The notes beneath the pieces are model-generated. The model had not been told where the DNA came from. It was given only the letters and a program-made list of their open reading frames with translations, and searched no databases. The translations under genes and the position numbers were made by a program. Positions 1 through 8,702 of a DNA stretch of 64,000 bases are shown here, one piece after another (the stretch's first letter is position 1; every line of letters starts with the position of its first letter). This DNA comes from Lachnospira sp. UBA3790 (GTDB taxonomy: Bacteria; Bacillota; Clostridia; Lachnospirales; Lachnospiraceae), in contig DFEY01000003.1 of the NCBI GenBank assembly GCA_002369135.1, positions 779,440-843,439 on the forward strand, in the 5' to 3' direction.

Positions 1-800
1 CACACATATAACTCTGCATCCGTTATAGCCATATAAGGTGCTACATATACCACAGATAGGATGCCACATGTCATAGCCGCCAACAAAATCCAAGGGAAAA
101 ACGATAAGTCCAAAACAAATGTGTCCATCTTGTTTCCGTCCATTATCTTCTTTGTCATATCAAATGCTTCTTGTACTGTCAGTTCAGGGTTTTCCGCCAA
201 AAGATATGGAATCATTCTATATTCATATGACTTAATAATTCCTGGGACAATCAACAACAATGCCCATAGGAATGTAAACAAGTCTCTCAGGAACATAATT
301 GTAACTATTCTTACATAGCCCTCAGTAAAAGTTTCGACTATAGTTCTCATTTTGGGCTTGCTTTCTGTTCTATTCCTTAGATACCATTTCTTACACCCAA
401 CATGAATAGGATTAAGAACAAATACCTTCAAAACAAAAGCGAAAAATAAAGAAATCATTATCGCCATGATAAATAAAGCCCATGTAGAACCTGGATAACC
501 AGGCATAATGCTTCTAACCATAGCGTCCACTTCTTCTTTATATCTTTTAAGAGCAATGTCAGGTCTGTATCTATATAGATTGATTCTGCTTTCAACATCT
601 ATATCTGTATCCCCATCATTTTGAACAACTTGAGTGTTTCTATAAGGATTAACTAAATCTCTCGCTTGATTCGATACATATGATGTGGCAGCTGTAGGAG
701 TAACAAGTGTAAGAATCAATGTCACTAAAATAGCCCAACCCCAGTTTTTTCTCAGAATCTTTTTTGCTCTAGTCTTTAATGAAATTCGATTAAAGTTCAT
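1..800 (-). CDS. DUF975-family membrane protein (partial, C-terminus off window)
   Basis: I read this frame directly from the complement; it starts at ATG 800-798 and stays open to the window edge. The first ~266 residues show a basic N-terminus (MNFNRISLKTRAKKILRKNW), a hydrophobic segment at about 21-40, a polar stretch, then hydrophobic segments near 120-140, 185-205 and 240-260. The core 'VLNPIHVGCKKWYLRN' followed by 'FLRDLFTFLWALLLIVPGII' and 'SYEYRMIPYLLAENP' is typical of DUF975 integral membrane proteins, whose function is unknown. Its ATG overlaps the ilvE stop by one base (TAATG), with GAGG about 7 bases upstream inside ilvE, so translation is probably coupled. The family call is from memory; the reading frame is certain. 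Confidence 0.85.
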   Translation of the reverse strand, partial: MNFNRISLKTRAKKILRKNWGWAILVTLILTLVTPTAATSYVSNQARDLVNPYRNTQVVQNDGDTDIDVESRINLYRYRPDIALKRYKEEVDAMVRSIMPGYPGSTWALFIMAIMISLFFAFVLKVFVLNPIHVGCKKWYLRNRTESKPKMRTIVETFTEGYVRIVTIMFLRDLFTFLWALLLIVPGIIKSYEYRMIPYLLAENPELTVQEAFDMTKKIMDGNKMDTFVLDLSFFPWILLAAMTCGILSVVYVAPYMAITDAELYV

Positions 801-1822
801 TATTTAACCTCGTAAATCCATCCTTCAGGAGCTTCGATAGTTCCCATCTGAATTCCTGTAAGTGTGTCATATAACTTCTTGATAGTTGGTCCCATCTCTT
901 CCATTCCACTTGGGAAGCAAATTTCTTTGCCGTGGTCGTTAATCTTTCCAACTGGAGAGATAACTGCTGCTGTTCCGCAAAGGCCGCACTCGGCAAAGTC
1001 AGGAACCTCGCTAAACAATACATCTCTTTGCTCAACTTCCATACCAAGAATATTTTCAGCAACATACATAATTGATCTTCTTGTGATTGAAGGTAAGATA
1101 GTGTCTGACTTTGGAGTAACTAACTTTCCATCTTTTGTGATAAAGATGAAGTTTGCTCCACCAGTCTCTTCTACCTTTGTACGTGTCGCTGCATCTAAAT
1201 ACATGTTTTCTGCAAAACCATTTCTGTGAGCTTCCTGTGTAGGATACAAACTCATAGCATAGTTTAGTCCAGCCTTAATATGACCTGTTCCGTGAGGAGC
1301 TGCTCTATCGTAATCACTAACTGTTAGTGTGATAGGCTTTGCGCCACCTTTAAAGTAAGGTCCAACAGGTGTAGTAAACACTCTGAACTGATACTCAGTA
1401 GCTGGTGCTACACCGATAACTGGTCCACAACCAAACATAAATGGTCTAATATATAATGAAGCGCCTGATCCGTAAGGTGGTACCATATCGATATTCGCCT
1501 TAACTGTCTGGGATACCGCTTCCACAAATTTATCTTCAGGGAATACTGGCATCTCTAATCTCTTACATGTGTCAATCATTCTCTGTGCATTTAAATGTGG
1601 ACGGAAAATAACTACTCTTCCATCTTCTGTAGTGTATGCCTTCATTCCTTCAAAACATGTCTGAGCATACTGAAGTACGCAAGCGCACTCGCTCATTGTG
1701 ATGTTGGCATCATCTATCAATCCGCCTTCATCCCATGCTCCATCCTTATAATTTGCAACAAATCTCTTCTCTGTAGGGAGATAATCAAATCCTAGATTTT
1801 CCCAATCAATATTCTTGCCCAT
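800..1822 (-). CDS. ilvE: Branched-chain amino acid aminotransferase
   Basis: This class IV PLP-dependent transaminase interconverts Leu, Ile and Val with their 2-oxo acids, using 2-oxoglutarate/glutamate, in the cytoplasm. The 340-residue protein has the BCAT-II look: 'CVLQYAQTCFEGMKAY' and 'VVIFRPHLNAQRM' near the N-terminus, 'SLYIRPFMFGCGP', the PLP-lysine region 'GTGHIKAGLNYA', and 'EETGGANFIFI' and 'CGLCGTAAVISPVG' in the second half. I chose ATG 1822, five codons inside the longer frame (which opens with TTG), because GGAGG lies 7 bases upstream of it. It has its own promoter at 1858-1885. It is followed without a gap by the DUF975 gene. Confidence 0.96.
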   Translation of the reverse strand: MGKNIDWENLGFDYLPTEKRFVANYKDGAWDEGGLIDDANITMSECACVLQYAQTCFEGMKAYTTEDGRVVIFRPHLNAQRMIDTCKRLEMPVFPEDKFVEAVSQTVKANIDMVPPYGSGASLYIRPFMFGCGPVIGVAPATEYQFRVFTTPVGPYFKGGAKPITLTVSDYDRAAPHGTGHIKAGLNYAMSLYPTQEAHRNGFAENMYLDAATRTKVEETGGANFIFITKDGKLVTPKSDTILPSITRRSIMYVAENILGMEVEQRDVLFSEVPDFAECGLCGTAAVISPVGKINDHGKEICFPSGMEEMGPTIKKLYDTLTGIQMGTIEAPEGWIYEVK

Positions 1823-1857
1823 TTTGTTTTCCTCCAAATTTGCATTTACTTCTTATA

Positions 1858-1885
1858 ATTATACTACCATTTTTTACACGGTCAA
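1858..1885 (-). promoter_or_regulatory. Sigma-A promoter of ilvE
   Basis: On the minus strand TTGACC (1885-1880) and TATAAT (1863-1858) are 16 bases apart, giving a short leader before the ilvE ribosome site. No T-box or other leader RNA fits in this space, so BCAA-responsive attenuation is unlikely. Confidence 0.8.
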
Positions 1886-1916
1886 TAATTCAAAAAACTT
1901 CTTTATTAAATAAAGT

Positions 1917-3863
1917 TTATGGCCATCTCTTTAGAACTTCCTCTTCAGTAATAATCTCAATGCCCAGTTCCTTCGCCTTCTTGTTCTTTGACGAGTTCGA
2001 GTTAATGTCGTTGTTGATTAGATAGTTAGTGGCTTTGCTTACTGTTCCTTTGGCGCTGCCGCCTCTATCTTCTATATATCTCTTTAGCGCATCTCTATTT
2101 TCGAAACTGTTTAGAGAACCAGTAATAACAAACGACAAACCATCCATATTTTGCTCACCGCTAACTTCCGGCTTGATAATCTCTAACTCATCTAACAGTC
2201 TATCTAGCGCATCGCTGTTTTCTTTGTTCTGGAAATACTCCACAAACGGAACCGCACGCTTTTCGGCCATTCCATCTATCACTACCAAGTCGTCCACTGT
2301 GGCATTTCTTACTTTATCTAAGTCCTGGTCAAAGGCCTTACATAGCATCTTCGCATTAGAAACACCAATATGTGGAATTCCAAGTCCATACAAAACTGCT
2401 GCTGGCTCAGCCTTTCTAGAAGCCTCAACCGATGCGATGATATTGTCATAAGACTTCTCGCCGAAGCCCTCCATCGTCACGATCTCTTCTTTATATTTGT
2501 CTAAGTGATAAATGTCTGCAAACTCATGAATAAATCCTGCATCCACAAACTTCTCCAAAGTCTCTTCGCTCAAGCCCTCAATATTTAGAGCATTCCTTGT
2601 CACAAACAAAGTAAACTTCTTAATGTTCTTTGCCGGACAGTTTGGATTTACACAGTGCAAAGTCTTAACGCCAAGTTCGTTTTTAATCTCAGTCTTTTCA
2701 CCGCACACTGGACAAACTTCCGGAATCTCTATAGTTCCACTCTTTGTCTTATTCTCTGCAATCTGGGGAATAATCATATTAGCTTTGTAGACTTCTATTT
2801 CATCGCCCACGCCCAATTCCAGCTCTTCTACAATACTCACATTGTGAACCGACGCTCTACTAACTGTCGTACCCTCTAATTCCACTGGGTCAAATACTGC
2901 AACCGGATTAATAAGTCCAGTCCTGCTCGCACTCCACTCAATATATTCAAGCTTAGTGCTTGCCACTTCATCTTGCCACTTAAACGCGATTCCATTTCTA
3001 GGGAACTTCGCCGTAGTTCCAAGTGACAATCCATATTCTATATCATCAAATACTAAAACCAATCCATCTGATGGATAGTCATATGTCTGAATAGCCTTAG
3101 CAAAGTACTCGACATTCTCATGCATATTGGAAGCATTCGACATCTTTCTCTCAACCGTCTCAAAGCCCTGTTCATCTAGCCAATTTAGTTGTCCATTTAC
3201 TGAGTTTCCTAAATCATCATCTGATTCTATTAGAGCGAACGCAATAAATCTAACATTTCTATCAGCTGTCACACTACTATCTAACTGACGCACAGATCCA
3301 GAGCAAAGGTTTCTTGGATTCTTATACTTTGAATCCGCATCCTCTATAGTCTTATTAATTTCCTCAAAGTCGCTATACTTAATTACAGCCTCGCCTCGAA
3401 GAACTAATCTTCCTTTATATGGAATAGAAACTGGCACATTCTTAAAAGTTTTGGCATTAGCAGTTACTACTTCACCCACTGTACCGTTTCCTCTAGTTAC
3501 AGCCTTCTCCAAAGTACCATTGTTATATGTAAGAACAATTGTTAGTCCATCTAACTTCCAAGAAAGCACGGCTTCTTTGTCGCCGACAAAGGATACCAAC
3601 TCATCTACTTCTTTAGTCTTATCCAAACTAAGCATTGGTGATGCGTGCTTTTCCTTTGGAAGTTCACTCAACACTTCGTAACCTACATTTACAGTTGGAC
3701 TGTTAGCTAGAACTATTCCTGTCTCTTTTTCAAGGCTCACTAATTCATCGTAAAGCTGATCGTACTCAAAGTTTGTCATTATTTCTTTGGCATCTTGGTA
3801 GTACGCTTTACTTGCCTTGTTTAGTATTTCGACTAATTCTTTTATCCTTTTACTTTTGTCCAT
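1917..3863 (-). CDS. ligA: NAD-dependent DNA ligase LigA
   Basis: It seals nicks in duplex DNA using NAD+, in replication and repair. The 648-residue protein has the family architecture: domain Ia, adenylation domain with the KLDG nucleotidyl-lysine motif (residues ~103-106), OB fold, a four-cysteine zinc finger (CPVC ... C ... CPAK), helix-hairpin-helix repeats ('LNIEGLSEETLEKF', 'GFGEKSYDNI'), and a C-terminal BRCT domain starting at 'LSFVITGSLNSF'. I place the start at ATG 3863, four codons inside the longer frame, because GGAG lies 6 bases upstream. It then overlaps the rluF end by 14 bases, so the two are cotranscribed. Confidence 0.97.
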   Translation of the reverse strand: MDKSKRIKELVEILNKASKAYYQDAKEIMTNFEYDQLYDELVSLEKETGIVLANSPTVNVGYEVLSELPKEKHASPMLSLDKTKEVDELVSFVGDKEAVLSWKLDGLTIVLTYNNGTLEKAVTRGNGTVGEVVTANAKTFKNVPVSIPYKGRLVLRGEAVIKYSDFEEINKTIEDADSKYKNPRNLCSGSVRQLDSSVTADRNVRFIAFALIESDDDLGNSVNGQLNWLDEQGFETVERKMSNASNMHENVEYFAKAIQTYDYPSDGLVLVFDDIEYGLSLGTTAKFPRNGIAFKWQDEVASTKLEYIEWSASRTGLINPVAVFDPVELEGTTVSRASVHNVSIVEELELGVGDEIEVYKANMIIPQIAENKTKSGTIEIPEVCPVCGEKTEIKNELGVKTLHCVNPNCPAKNIKKFTLFVTRNALNIEGLSEETLEKFVDAGFIHEFADIYHLDKYKEEIVTMEGFGEKSYDNIIASVEASRKAEPAAVLYGLGIPHIGVSNAKMLCKAFDQDLDKVRNATVDDLVVIDGMAEKRAVPFVEYFQNKENSDALDRLLDELEIIKPEVSGEQNMDGLSFVITGSLNSFENRDALKRYIEDRGGSAKGTVSKATNYLINNDINSNSSKNKKAKELGIEIITEEEVLKRWP

Positions 3864-4605
3864 CTGTATCTCCATTTGAATCTTTAATTTGATCCAATAA
3901 TTGTTCTACTTCTGTATCAGTCAAATTTCTATACTTACCCATTCCTAAAGTGCCAAGTTCAATATTCATTATACGAACTCTCTGCAGCTTGTTTACATTG
4001 TAACCAAGTGCTTTACACATACGTCTAATCTGTCTATTTAGCCCCTGCGTCAAAACAATATTAAACTCATGTTTCTTTGTCTTTTTAACTTCACAAGGTC
4101 TAGTCTTTACTCCATCGAGTATTGTGACTCCACTAGACATGGCTTCAATAAACTCACCAGTTATCTCTTTGTCTACAGTCACCACATATTCTTTCTCGTG
4201 ATAGTTTGATGCTTTAAGTATTCCGTTTACTATCGAGCCATCATTTGTAAGCAGTATCAAACCTCTTGAGTTTTTATCCAAACGACCTATTGGATAAATT
4301 CTTTTTTCATATCCAATGTAGTCGATAATGTTATCTGGATTACTTTTTTGTGCAGTGCACTCCACACCTTCTGGCTTATTAAAAGCGATGATAATTTGCT
4401 CTTCCTCTCTAGAGACTTCTTTACCCTTAACTTTTACTACATCAGTATCAGTTACTTTGTCGCCCAAGACTGCTATGCAATCATTAATAGTAATCTCGCC
4501 AGCCTCCGTCAACCTGTCAGCCTCTCTTCTGGAGCAAACTCCAGCATCGCTTAAAAATTTATTTAGCCTTACTTCTTTTACTTCGCTTTTATCTTTTAAT
4601 CTCAT
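3850..4605 (-). CDS. rluF: 23S rRNA pseudouridine synthase, RluB/RluF type
   Basis: It converts a uridine of 23S rRNA to pseudouridine. An N-terminal S4 RNA-binding domain ('VRLNKFLSDAGVCSRREADRL') precedes the RsuA-family catalytic core with 'RIYPIGRLDKNSRGLILLTNDG', whose GRLD aspartate is the catalytic residue, and the conserved 'LTQGLNRQIRRMCKALGY'. The tail 'VRIMNIELGTLGMGKYRNLT' matches RluF better than RluB. Start ATG 4605 has GGGAGG 5 bases upstream. A longer frame begins 57 bases earlier but would run through the terminator hairpin at 4638-4660, so I reject it. Length is 251 residues. Confidence 0.92.
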   Translation of the reverse strand: MRLKDKSEVKEVRLNKFLSDAGVCSRREADRLTEAGEITINDCIAVLGDKVTDTDVVKVKGKEVSREEEQIIIAFNKPEGVECTAQKSNPDNIIDYIGYEKRIYPIGRLDKNSRGLILLTNDGSIVNGILKASNYHEKEYVVTVDKEITGEFIEAMSSGVTILDGVKTRPCEVKKTKKHEFNIVLTQGLNRQIRRMCKALGYNVNKLQRVRIMNIELGTLGMGKYRNLTDTEVEQLLDQIKDSNGDTDGQK

Positions 4606-4631
4606 CTCTGCCTCCCGACAGTAATTCTTAT

Positions 4632-4660
4632 AAAAAAGGTGCCAGATATCCTCTGGCACC
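4632..4660 (-). terminator. Rho-independent terminator of the 4670-5449 gene
   Basis: A 9-bp stem (GGTGCCAGA / TCTGGCACC, loop of 5) is followed on the minus strand by TTTTTT. It lies just after the stop of the membrane-anchored gene and before the rluF ribosome site. Confidence 0.9.
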
Positions 4661-4669
4661 AATAAATTC

Positions 4670-5449
4670 TTATTTCTTTTTAGTTGGAGCTTGTGTAGCT
4701 TTTTGACTACTTGCTTTAAGCTTATTAATAAAGTCCTTCAAATATCTATCTGATTCACAAGCTTCGTTTAACTCTTTCTCTACATCATTCTTCAATGCCA
4801 CTACATCATCATCTTTAGATACTTCAGCAATATACTTTGCTATATCACTGTTACTCTTAATACCGTTGTGAACATAAACATTACCTGTCTTTGAATCCAC
4901 AATAACATATAAAGTCTGCAATGATGGAGCTGCTGTAGCAATATTCTTAAACTTAGTTTGAGAGTATGCATAAACTACATATGTATTTGGCTTCAAACCG
5001 TTCTTTGTGTAACACTCAATGTCAGAGTAAGAAACGATGTAATCATTATATCCAATCTCGCTCTCGTCAATAGCACCCATATTATCCACATAACGAGCTA
5101 ACTCCTGGTGACGTTTAGCAGAATCCTTTATAAGGAATGCTCTCAAATAGTGCGAAACCACATCCGAAATTTCTGGATATTTCTCGTCCTGCAAAGCATT
5201 TTCAGACGCTTCACGAGTTGAGTTGCTGTTAGATTTACCAACAAAATGCACTATCATAAAAATAACGCAACCTACTAGCACTAATGCAACAATGGCTGCA
5301 ATTACCATATCAATACGAATCTTCGATTTTTTCTTTTTTCTTCTTGGTTTTTCAACATCTGGAAGAATCTTCGCTTCTGGCTCGCTCTCTACTTCTTTAA
5401 GCAGCGCTTCCAATTCCTCACTAGATAGTTTTCTTTCTTGATTATCCAT
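4670..5449 (-). CDS. Membrane-anchored protein of unknown function
   Basis: I do not recognise a family. The 259-residue protein has an acidic cytoplasmic N-terminus (~45 residues, 'LSSEELEALLKEVESEPEAK'), a very basic patch (RRKKKKSKIR), one transmembrane helix at about 48-72 (IDMVIAAIVALVLVGCVIFMIVHFV) and a ~180-residue extracellular part. That part contains a compact domain ('VSHYLRAFLIKDSAKRHQELARYVD', 'YTKNGLKPNTYVVYAYSQTKF', 'TLYVIVDSKTGNVYVHNG') that resembles NTF2-like extracellular domains in outline; this is an inference from pattern only. The tail is 'SSQKATQAPTKKK'. ATG 5449 is preceded by GGGAG at good spacing. It ends in a strong terminator. Confidence 0.8.
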   Translation of the reverse strand: MDNQERKLSSEELEALLKEVESEPEAKILPDVEKPRRKKKKSKIRIDMVIAAIVALVLVGCVIFMIVHFVGKSNSNSTREASENALQDEKYPEISDVVSHYLRAFLIKDSAKRHQELARYVDNMGAIDESEIGYNDYIVSYSDIECYTKNGLKPNTYVVYAYSQTKFKNIATAAPSLQTLYVIVDSKTGNVYVHNGIKSNSDIAKYIAEVSKDDDVVALKNDVEKELNEACESDRYLKDFINKLKASSQKATQAPTKKK

Positions 5450-5519
5450 AGGTTTCTCCCTTAAATTAATCCCTACTATAATAACAAAAAAAGGGTCAAA
5501 ATTCAACAAATTGGGCTTC

Positions 5520-5548
5520 TTGATAATCGCATATTTTTACGATAAAAT
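5520..5548 (+). promoter_or_regulatory. Promoter of tRNA-Arg(CCG)
   Basis: TTGATA (5520-5525) and TAAAAT (5543-5548) are 17 bases apart, and the tRNA starts 11 bases after the -10 box. Confidence 0.8.
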
Positions 5549-5558
5549 TGTGTCAATT

Positions 5559-5630
5559 GTACCTGTAGTCTAATGGATAGAACGTCGGCCTCCGGAGCCG
5601 GAAATACAGGTTCAACTCCTGTCAGGTACA
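5559..5630 (+). tRNA. tRNA-Arg (anticodon CCG)
   Basis: A cloverleaf folds cleanly: acceptor GTACCTG / CAGGTAC with discriminator A, anticodon stem TCGGC / GCCGG with loop CTCCGGA (anticodon CCG, codon CGG), and T-arm ACAGG-TTCAACT-CCTGT. CCA is not encoded. It is a single-gene plus-strand unit with its own promoter and terminator. Confidence 0.95.
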
Positions 5631-5631
5631 T

Positions 5632-5660
5632 AAAAGTAGACACATATGTGTCTACTTTTT
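5632..5660. terminator. Bidirectional terminator between tRNA-Arg and the DUF5688 gene
   Basis: A perfect 28-bp palindrome (AAAAGTAGACACAT and its complement) has T-runs on both strands. It ends the plus-strand tRNA and, on the minus strand, abuts the stop of the DUF5688 gene. Confidence 0.9.
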
Positions 5661-6652
5661 TATACTTCTTCTATTACTACCTCATCCAATTTTCTACTGT
5701 ATGAGTAAATCTTGTTGGACAATATCTCTACACTATCCAAACTGTTTTTATTAACATCATTTAGTATTTCATTTAATCTTTTGGCGCTGCCACTTTTCTT
5801 TGGAACCAAAAGCACTTCATGAATAGAACTTGGAATAATAAATAGATCCAATCCCTTTTCCTCGGCAAAGTCCTTTAATACATTTGGATACATCATACAG
5901 ACTGCACCATTTGTCTTGATATCGTTTGTCAAAATAAACATTTCCATCGGCTTTTGTCTCTCGACTTTATCTATCTCTTCATTAACCATCTCTTCCACTT
6001 CTTCTTTGGTCTTTCCACCGTATTCCATATCTTCCGCTAATATGTCAGTGCTTCCTGTAATTCTCTCAATAATCATATCCTTTATGACATCTTTCATTCT
6101 AAGAATCTCAGGTTTTCTTTTCTCCAAAGTGTTAGCGTAGGCCTTTTTATATAATTCCTCTTCGTTTATCCCCCAGTGTTTTAAGTGGTCATTATGTATC
6201 AATACTGTAGCCGAACACTCATCCGATGAAACAGCAACATAATATACAATCCCCAAATCTAAATATGCTCTCCACGGAACATCTTTAAGTAATTTTTCAT
6301 TCATTTCCTGATTAACTAGTTTGAGAAAAATTTGATCTTGTACTTTGTCGTAGTCTGTAAAATCTTCAATATCTATTTCATCTTGAAAACGCGCCAATCC
6401 CCTTTTGTACGTTTCAATGATTTCTTCGCAAATATCATCTAACAATCTCCCTTCTCTGTAATCCTCGTAAAACTCACTCAAGTATATAGTGGGAGTTGCT
6501 TTCTCATCTTTTACCACAAAGCTAAGCGCTTTTCTTCTTACACCGTTATTTTTAACTACATTTCTAACAGTAACTATACATCCAGGAATATCCTCCTGAA
6601 TCAAATCCTCTACTCTCTCACGGACATCCTCCGTAAAATCTTCATAATACAT
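5660..6652 (-). CDS. DUF5688 family protein
   Basis: This 330-residue soluble protein looks like the DUF5688 family, which I know mainly from Lachnospiraceae and which has no assigned function. Visible traits are an N-terminus 'MYYEDFTEDVRERVEDLIQE', the segment 'PTIYLSEFYEDYREGRLLDD', a middle part 'LKDVPWRAYLDLGIVYYVAV', a 'NGAVCMMYPNVLKDFAEE' motif and 'LFIIPSSIHEVLLVPKK' towards the C-terminus. There is no signal peptide or membrane segment. The ribosome site before ATG 6652 is weak. The promoter at 6703-6731 makes it monocistronic. Confidence 0.82.
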   Translation of the reverse strand: MYYEDFTEDVRERVEDLIQEDIPGCIVTVRNVVKNNGVRRKALSFVVKDEKATPTIYLSEFYEDYREGRLLDDICEEIIETYKRGLARFQDEIDIEDFTDYDKVQDQIFLKLVNQEMNEKLLKDVPWRAYLDLGIVYYVAVSSDECSATVLIHNDHLKHWGINEEELYKKAYANTLEKRKPEILRMKDVIKDMIIERITGSTDILAEDMEYGGKTKEEVEEMVNEEIDKVERQKPMEMFILTNDIKTNGAVCMMYPNVLKDFAEEKGLDLFIIPSSIHEVLLVPKKSGSAKRLNEILNDVNKNSLDSVEILSNKIYSYSRKLDEVVIEEV

Positions 6653-6702
6653 ATTTCTCGACTCAAAGCCATATGCAACTTATGATATATACCGACTAAC
6701 AC

Positions 6703-6731
6703 ATTGTACTATGTTACAATTTCATTTTCAA
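6703..6731 (-). promoter_or_regulatory. Promoter of the DUF5688 gene
   Basis: TTGAAA (6731-6726) and TACAAT (6708-6703) on the minus strand are 17 bases apart, close to the sigma-A consensus. The predicted leader is about 45 bases. Confidence 0.75.
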
Positions 6732-6739
6732 GGTTTTTT

Positions 6740-6866
6740 GTGCAGTTTTCACTCATATTTTGCTTCGCAAAATATTTCGTGTCGCGCGAGCGCGAAATAC
6801 AGAAAAATAAAAAAATGGATGAAAGTAAACTTTCATCCATTCCTTTATTTTTCTGTGCAACTGCAC
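6740..6866. repeat. Cluster of nested inverted repeats in the typA/DUF5688 gap
   Basis: The outer 8-bp arms GTGCAGTT (6740) and AACTGCAC (6859) enclose three hairpins: ATTTTGC-TTC-GCAAAAT, a GC-rich one bounded by TATTTCG and CGAAATA, and the typA terminator. The local base composition (GTCGCGCGAGCGCG) differs sharply from the AT-rich surroundings. It looks like a dispersed intergenic repeat, but I cannot test its copy number. Confidence 0.45.
6803..6841 (-). terminator. Terminator of typA
   Basis: A 12-bp perfect stem (AATGGATGAAAG, loop TAAA, CTTTCATCCATT) is followed on the minus strand by a T-rich run. It lies about 30 bases after the typA stop. Confidence 0.88.
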
Positions 6867-6869
6867 TTT

Positions 6870-8702
6870 TTAACGCGCATTCTGTCTTCTAATCATATCC
6901 CTCTTTCTTAGTGTAGGATCAAGAATCTTCTTTCTAATTCTTAAATTCTCTGGAGTAATCTCTAGAAGCTCATCTGTATCTATAAACTCTAGCGCCTGCT
7001 CAAGGCTTAACTCTTTCTTTGGAGTAAGCCTTAGTGCTTCATCCGAGCTAGATGTTCTAGTATTTGTAAGATGCTTTGTCTTACAAACATTAATCTCAAT
7101 ATCTTCTGCTCTTCCAGTCTCTCCTACTACCATGCCGGCGTATACTTTTTCGCCCACGCCTATAAACAATGTTCCACGCTCCTGCGCGTTGAATAGTCCA
7201 TATGTGATAGCCTCTCCATTCTCAAAAGCGATAAGCGAACCTTGTTTTCTGTATGTAATGTCACCTTTGTATGGACCGTAACCGTCAAAGATAGTATTCA
7301 TAATACCATTACCCTTTGTATCGGTCATAAACTGTCCGCGGTAACCAACTAGTCCTCTTGAAGGAATAGCAAACTCTAATCTCGAGTAACCACCTTGTCC
7401 AGCAGTCATTCCTTTAAGTTCACCTTTTCTCTGACTAAGCTTTTCAATGATAGAACCACTAAACTCTTCTGGAACATCGATAAAGCATCTCTCCATAGGC
7501 TCTAGTTTTTGTCCATCTTTTTCTTTATAGATAACCTCTGCCTTACTTACAGCAAACTCGTATCCCTCACGTCTCATATTCTCAATCAAAACAGAAAGAT
7601 GAAGTTCGCCACGGCCTGATACTTTAAACGCATCTGTACCTTCAGTCTCTTCCACGCGAAGAGATACGTCAGTGTTCAACTCCTTAAACAAACGGTCTCT
7701 CAAATGTCTAGAAGTAACAAACTTTCCTTCTTGACCTGCTAAAGGACTGTCATTAACCATAAATGTCATAGATATAGTAGGCTCAGAAATCTTCTGGAAA
7801 GCAATTGGCTTTGGCGCATCCACATCGCAGATAGTATCTCCAATATGAAGATCTGCAATACCAGAAATAGCAACAATATCACCCACTGTAGCTTCCTGTA
7901 CTTCTTCTTTTTCTAGTCCTTCAAAGACCTGTAATTTTGTAATCTTAACTTTTTCGTTTTTATCTTTCTCGTGATGGTTAACAAGCAATGCATCCTGATT
8001 CAAACGCAAAGTTCCGTTGTCAATCTTACCAACACCAATTCTTCCTACATATTCGTTGTAGTCGATTGTACTAATAAGCATCTGCAAATCAGCCTCAGGG
8101 TCACCCTCTGGAGCCGGAATATAATCAATAATAGTCTCAAACAAAGCTTTCATATCACCAGTCTTTTCATCTGGATCCATAGCCGCATAACCTTGCTTTG
8201 CAGAGGCATAAACAAATGGACACTCTAGCTGACTTTCGTTTGCATCTAGGTCAATCAAAAGTTCTAGCACTTCGTCCACTACTTCTTCACATCTTGCTTC
8301 AGGTCTGTCAATCTTGTTTACGCAAACAATAACTGGAAGTTCTAACTCAAGCGCCTTCTTCAAAACAAATCTAGTTTGTGGCATAGCGCCTTCAAAAGCA
8401 TCCACCACTAAAACTACACCGTTTACCATCTTAAGAACACGCTCTACTTCACCACCAAAGTCCGCGTGCCCTGGTGTATCAATAATGTTAATCTTTGTAT
8501 CCTTATACGAAACAGCAGTGTTTTTAGAAAGGATTGTGATTCCACGTTCTCTCTCGAGATCATTTGAGTCCATTACTCGCTCAGCCACCTCTTGATTCTC
8601 TCTAAATACACCGCTCTGCTTTAATAGCTCGTCCACCAAAGTAGTTTTACCGTGGTCGACATGTGCAATTATTGCAATATTTCTAATATCTTCTCTAACC
8701 AT
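6870..8702 (-). CDS. typA: Ribosome-associated GTPase TypA/BipA
   Basis: This EF-G-like translational GTPase supports ribosome assembly and stress growth. The 610-residue protein carries the G1 motif AHVDHGKT (~residues 13-20), switch II 'DTPGHADF', G4 'NKID', elongation-factor domains II, III and V, and the TypA C-terminal domain with 'GRGELHLSVLIENMRREGYE' and 'IPSRGLVGYRGQFMTDTKGN'. It ends 'RDMIRRQNAR'. The ATG overlaps the end of yigZ by 8 bases, so the two are probably cotranscribed. Confidence 0.97.
   Translation of the reverse strand: MVREDIRNIAIIAHVDHGKTTLVDELLKQSGVFRENQEVAERVMDSNDLERERGITILSKNTAVSYKDTKINIIDTPGHADFGGEVERVLKMVNGVVLVVDAFEGAMPQTRFVLKKALELELPVIVCVNKIDRPEARCEEVVDEVLELLIDLDANESQLECPFVYASAKQGYAAMDPDEKTGDMKALFETIIDYIPAPEGDPEADLQMLISTIDYNEYVGRIGVGKIDNGTLRLNQDALLVNHHEKDKNEKVKITKLQVFEGLEKEEVQEATVGDIVAISGIADLHIGDTICDVDAPKPIAFQKISEPTISMTFMVNDSPLAGQEGKFVTSRHLRDRLFKELNTDVSLRVEETEGTDAFKVSGRGELHLSVLIENMRREGYEFAVSKAEVIYKEKDGQKLEPMERCFIDVPEEFSGSIIEKLSQRKGELKGMTAGQGGYSRLEFAIPSRGLVGYRGQFMTDTKGNGIMNTIFDGYGPYKGDITYRKQGSLIAFENGEAITYGLFNAQERGTLFIGVGEKVYAGMVVGETGRAEDIEINVCKTKHLTNTRTSSSDEALRLTPKKELSLEQALEFIDTDELLEITPENLRIRKKILDPTLRKRDMIRRQNAR

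Noticed and set aside
790..1065. Minus-strand ORF of 91 codons inside ilvE
   Set aside because: It overlaps a well-supported aminotransferase in another frame and has no ribosome site or recognisable motif.
4606..4662. N-terminal extension of the rluF frame by 19 codons
   Set aside because: It would be translated through a strong terminator hairpin; ATG 4605 has a good ribosome site.
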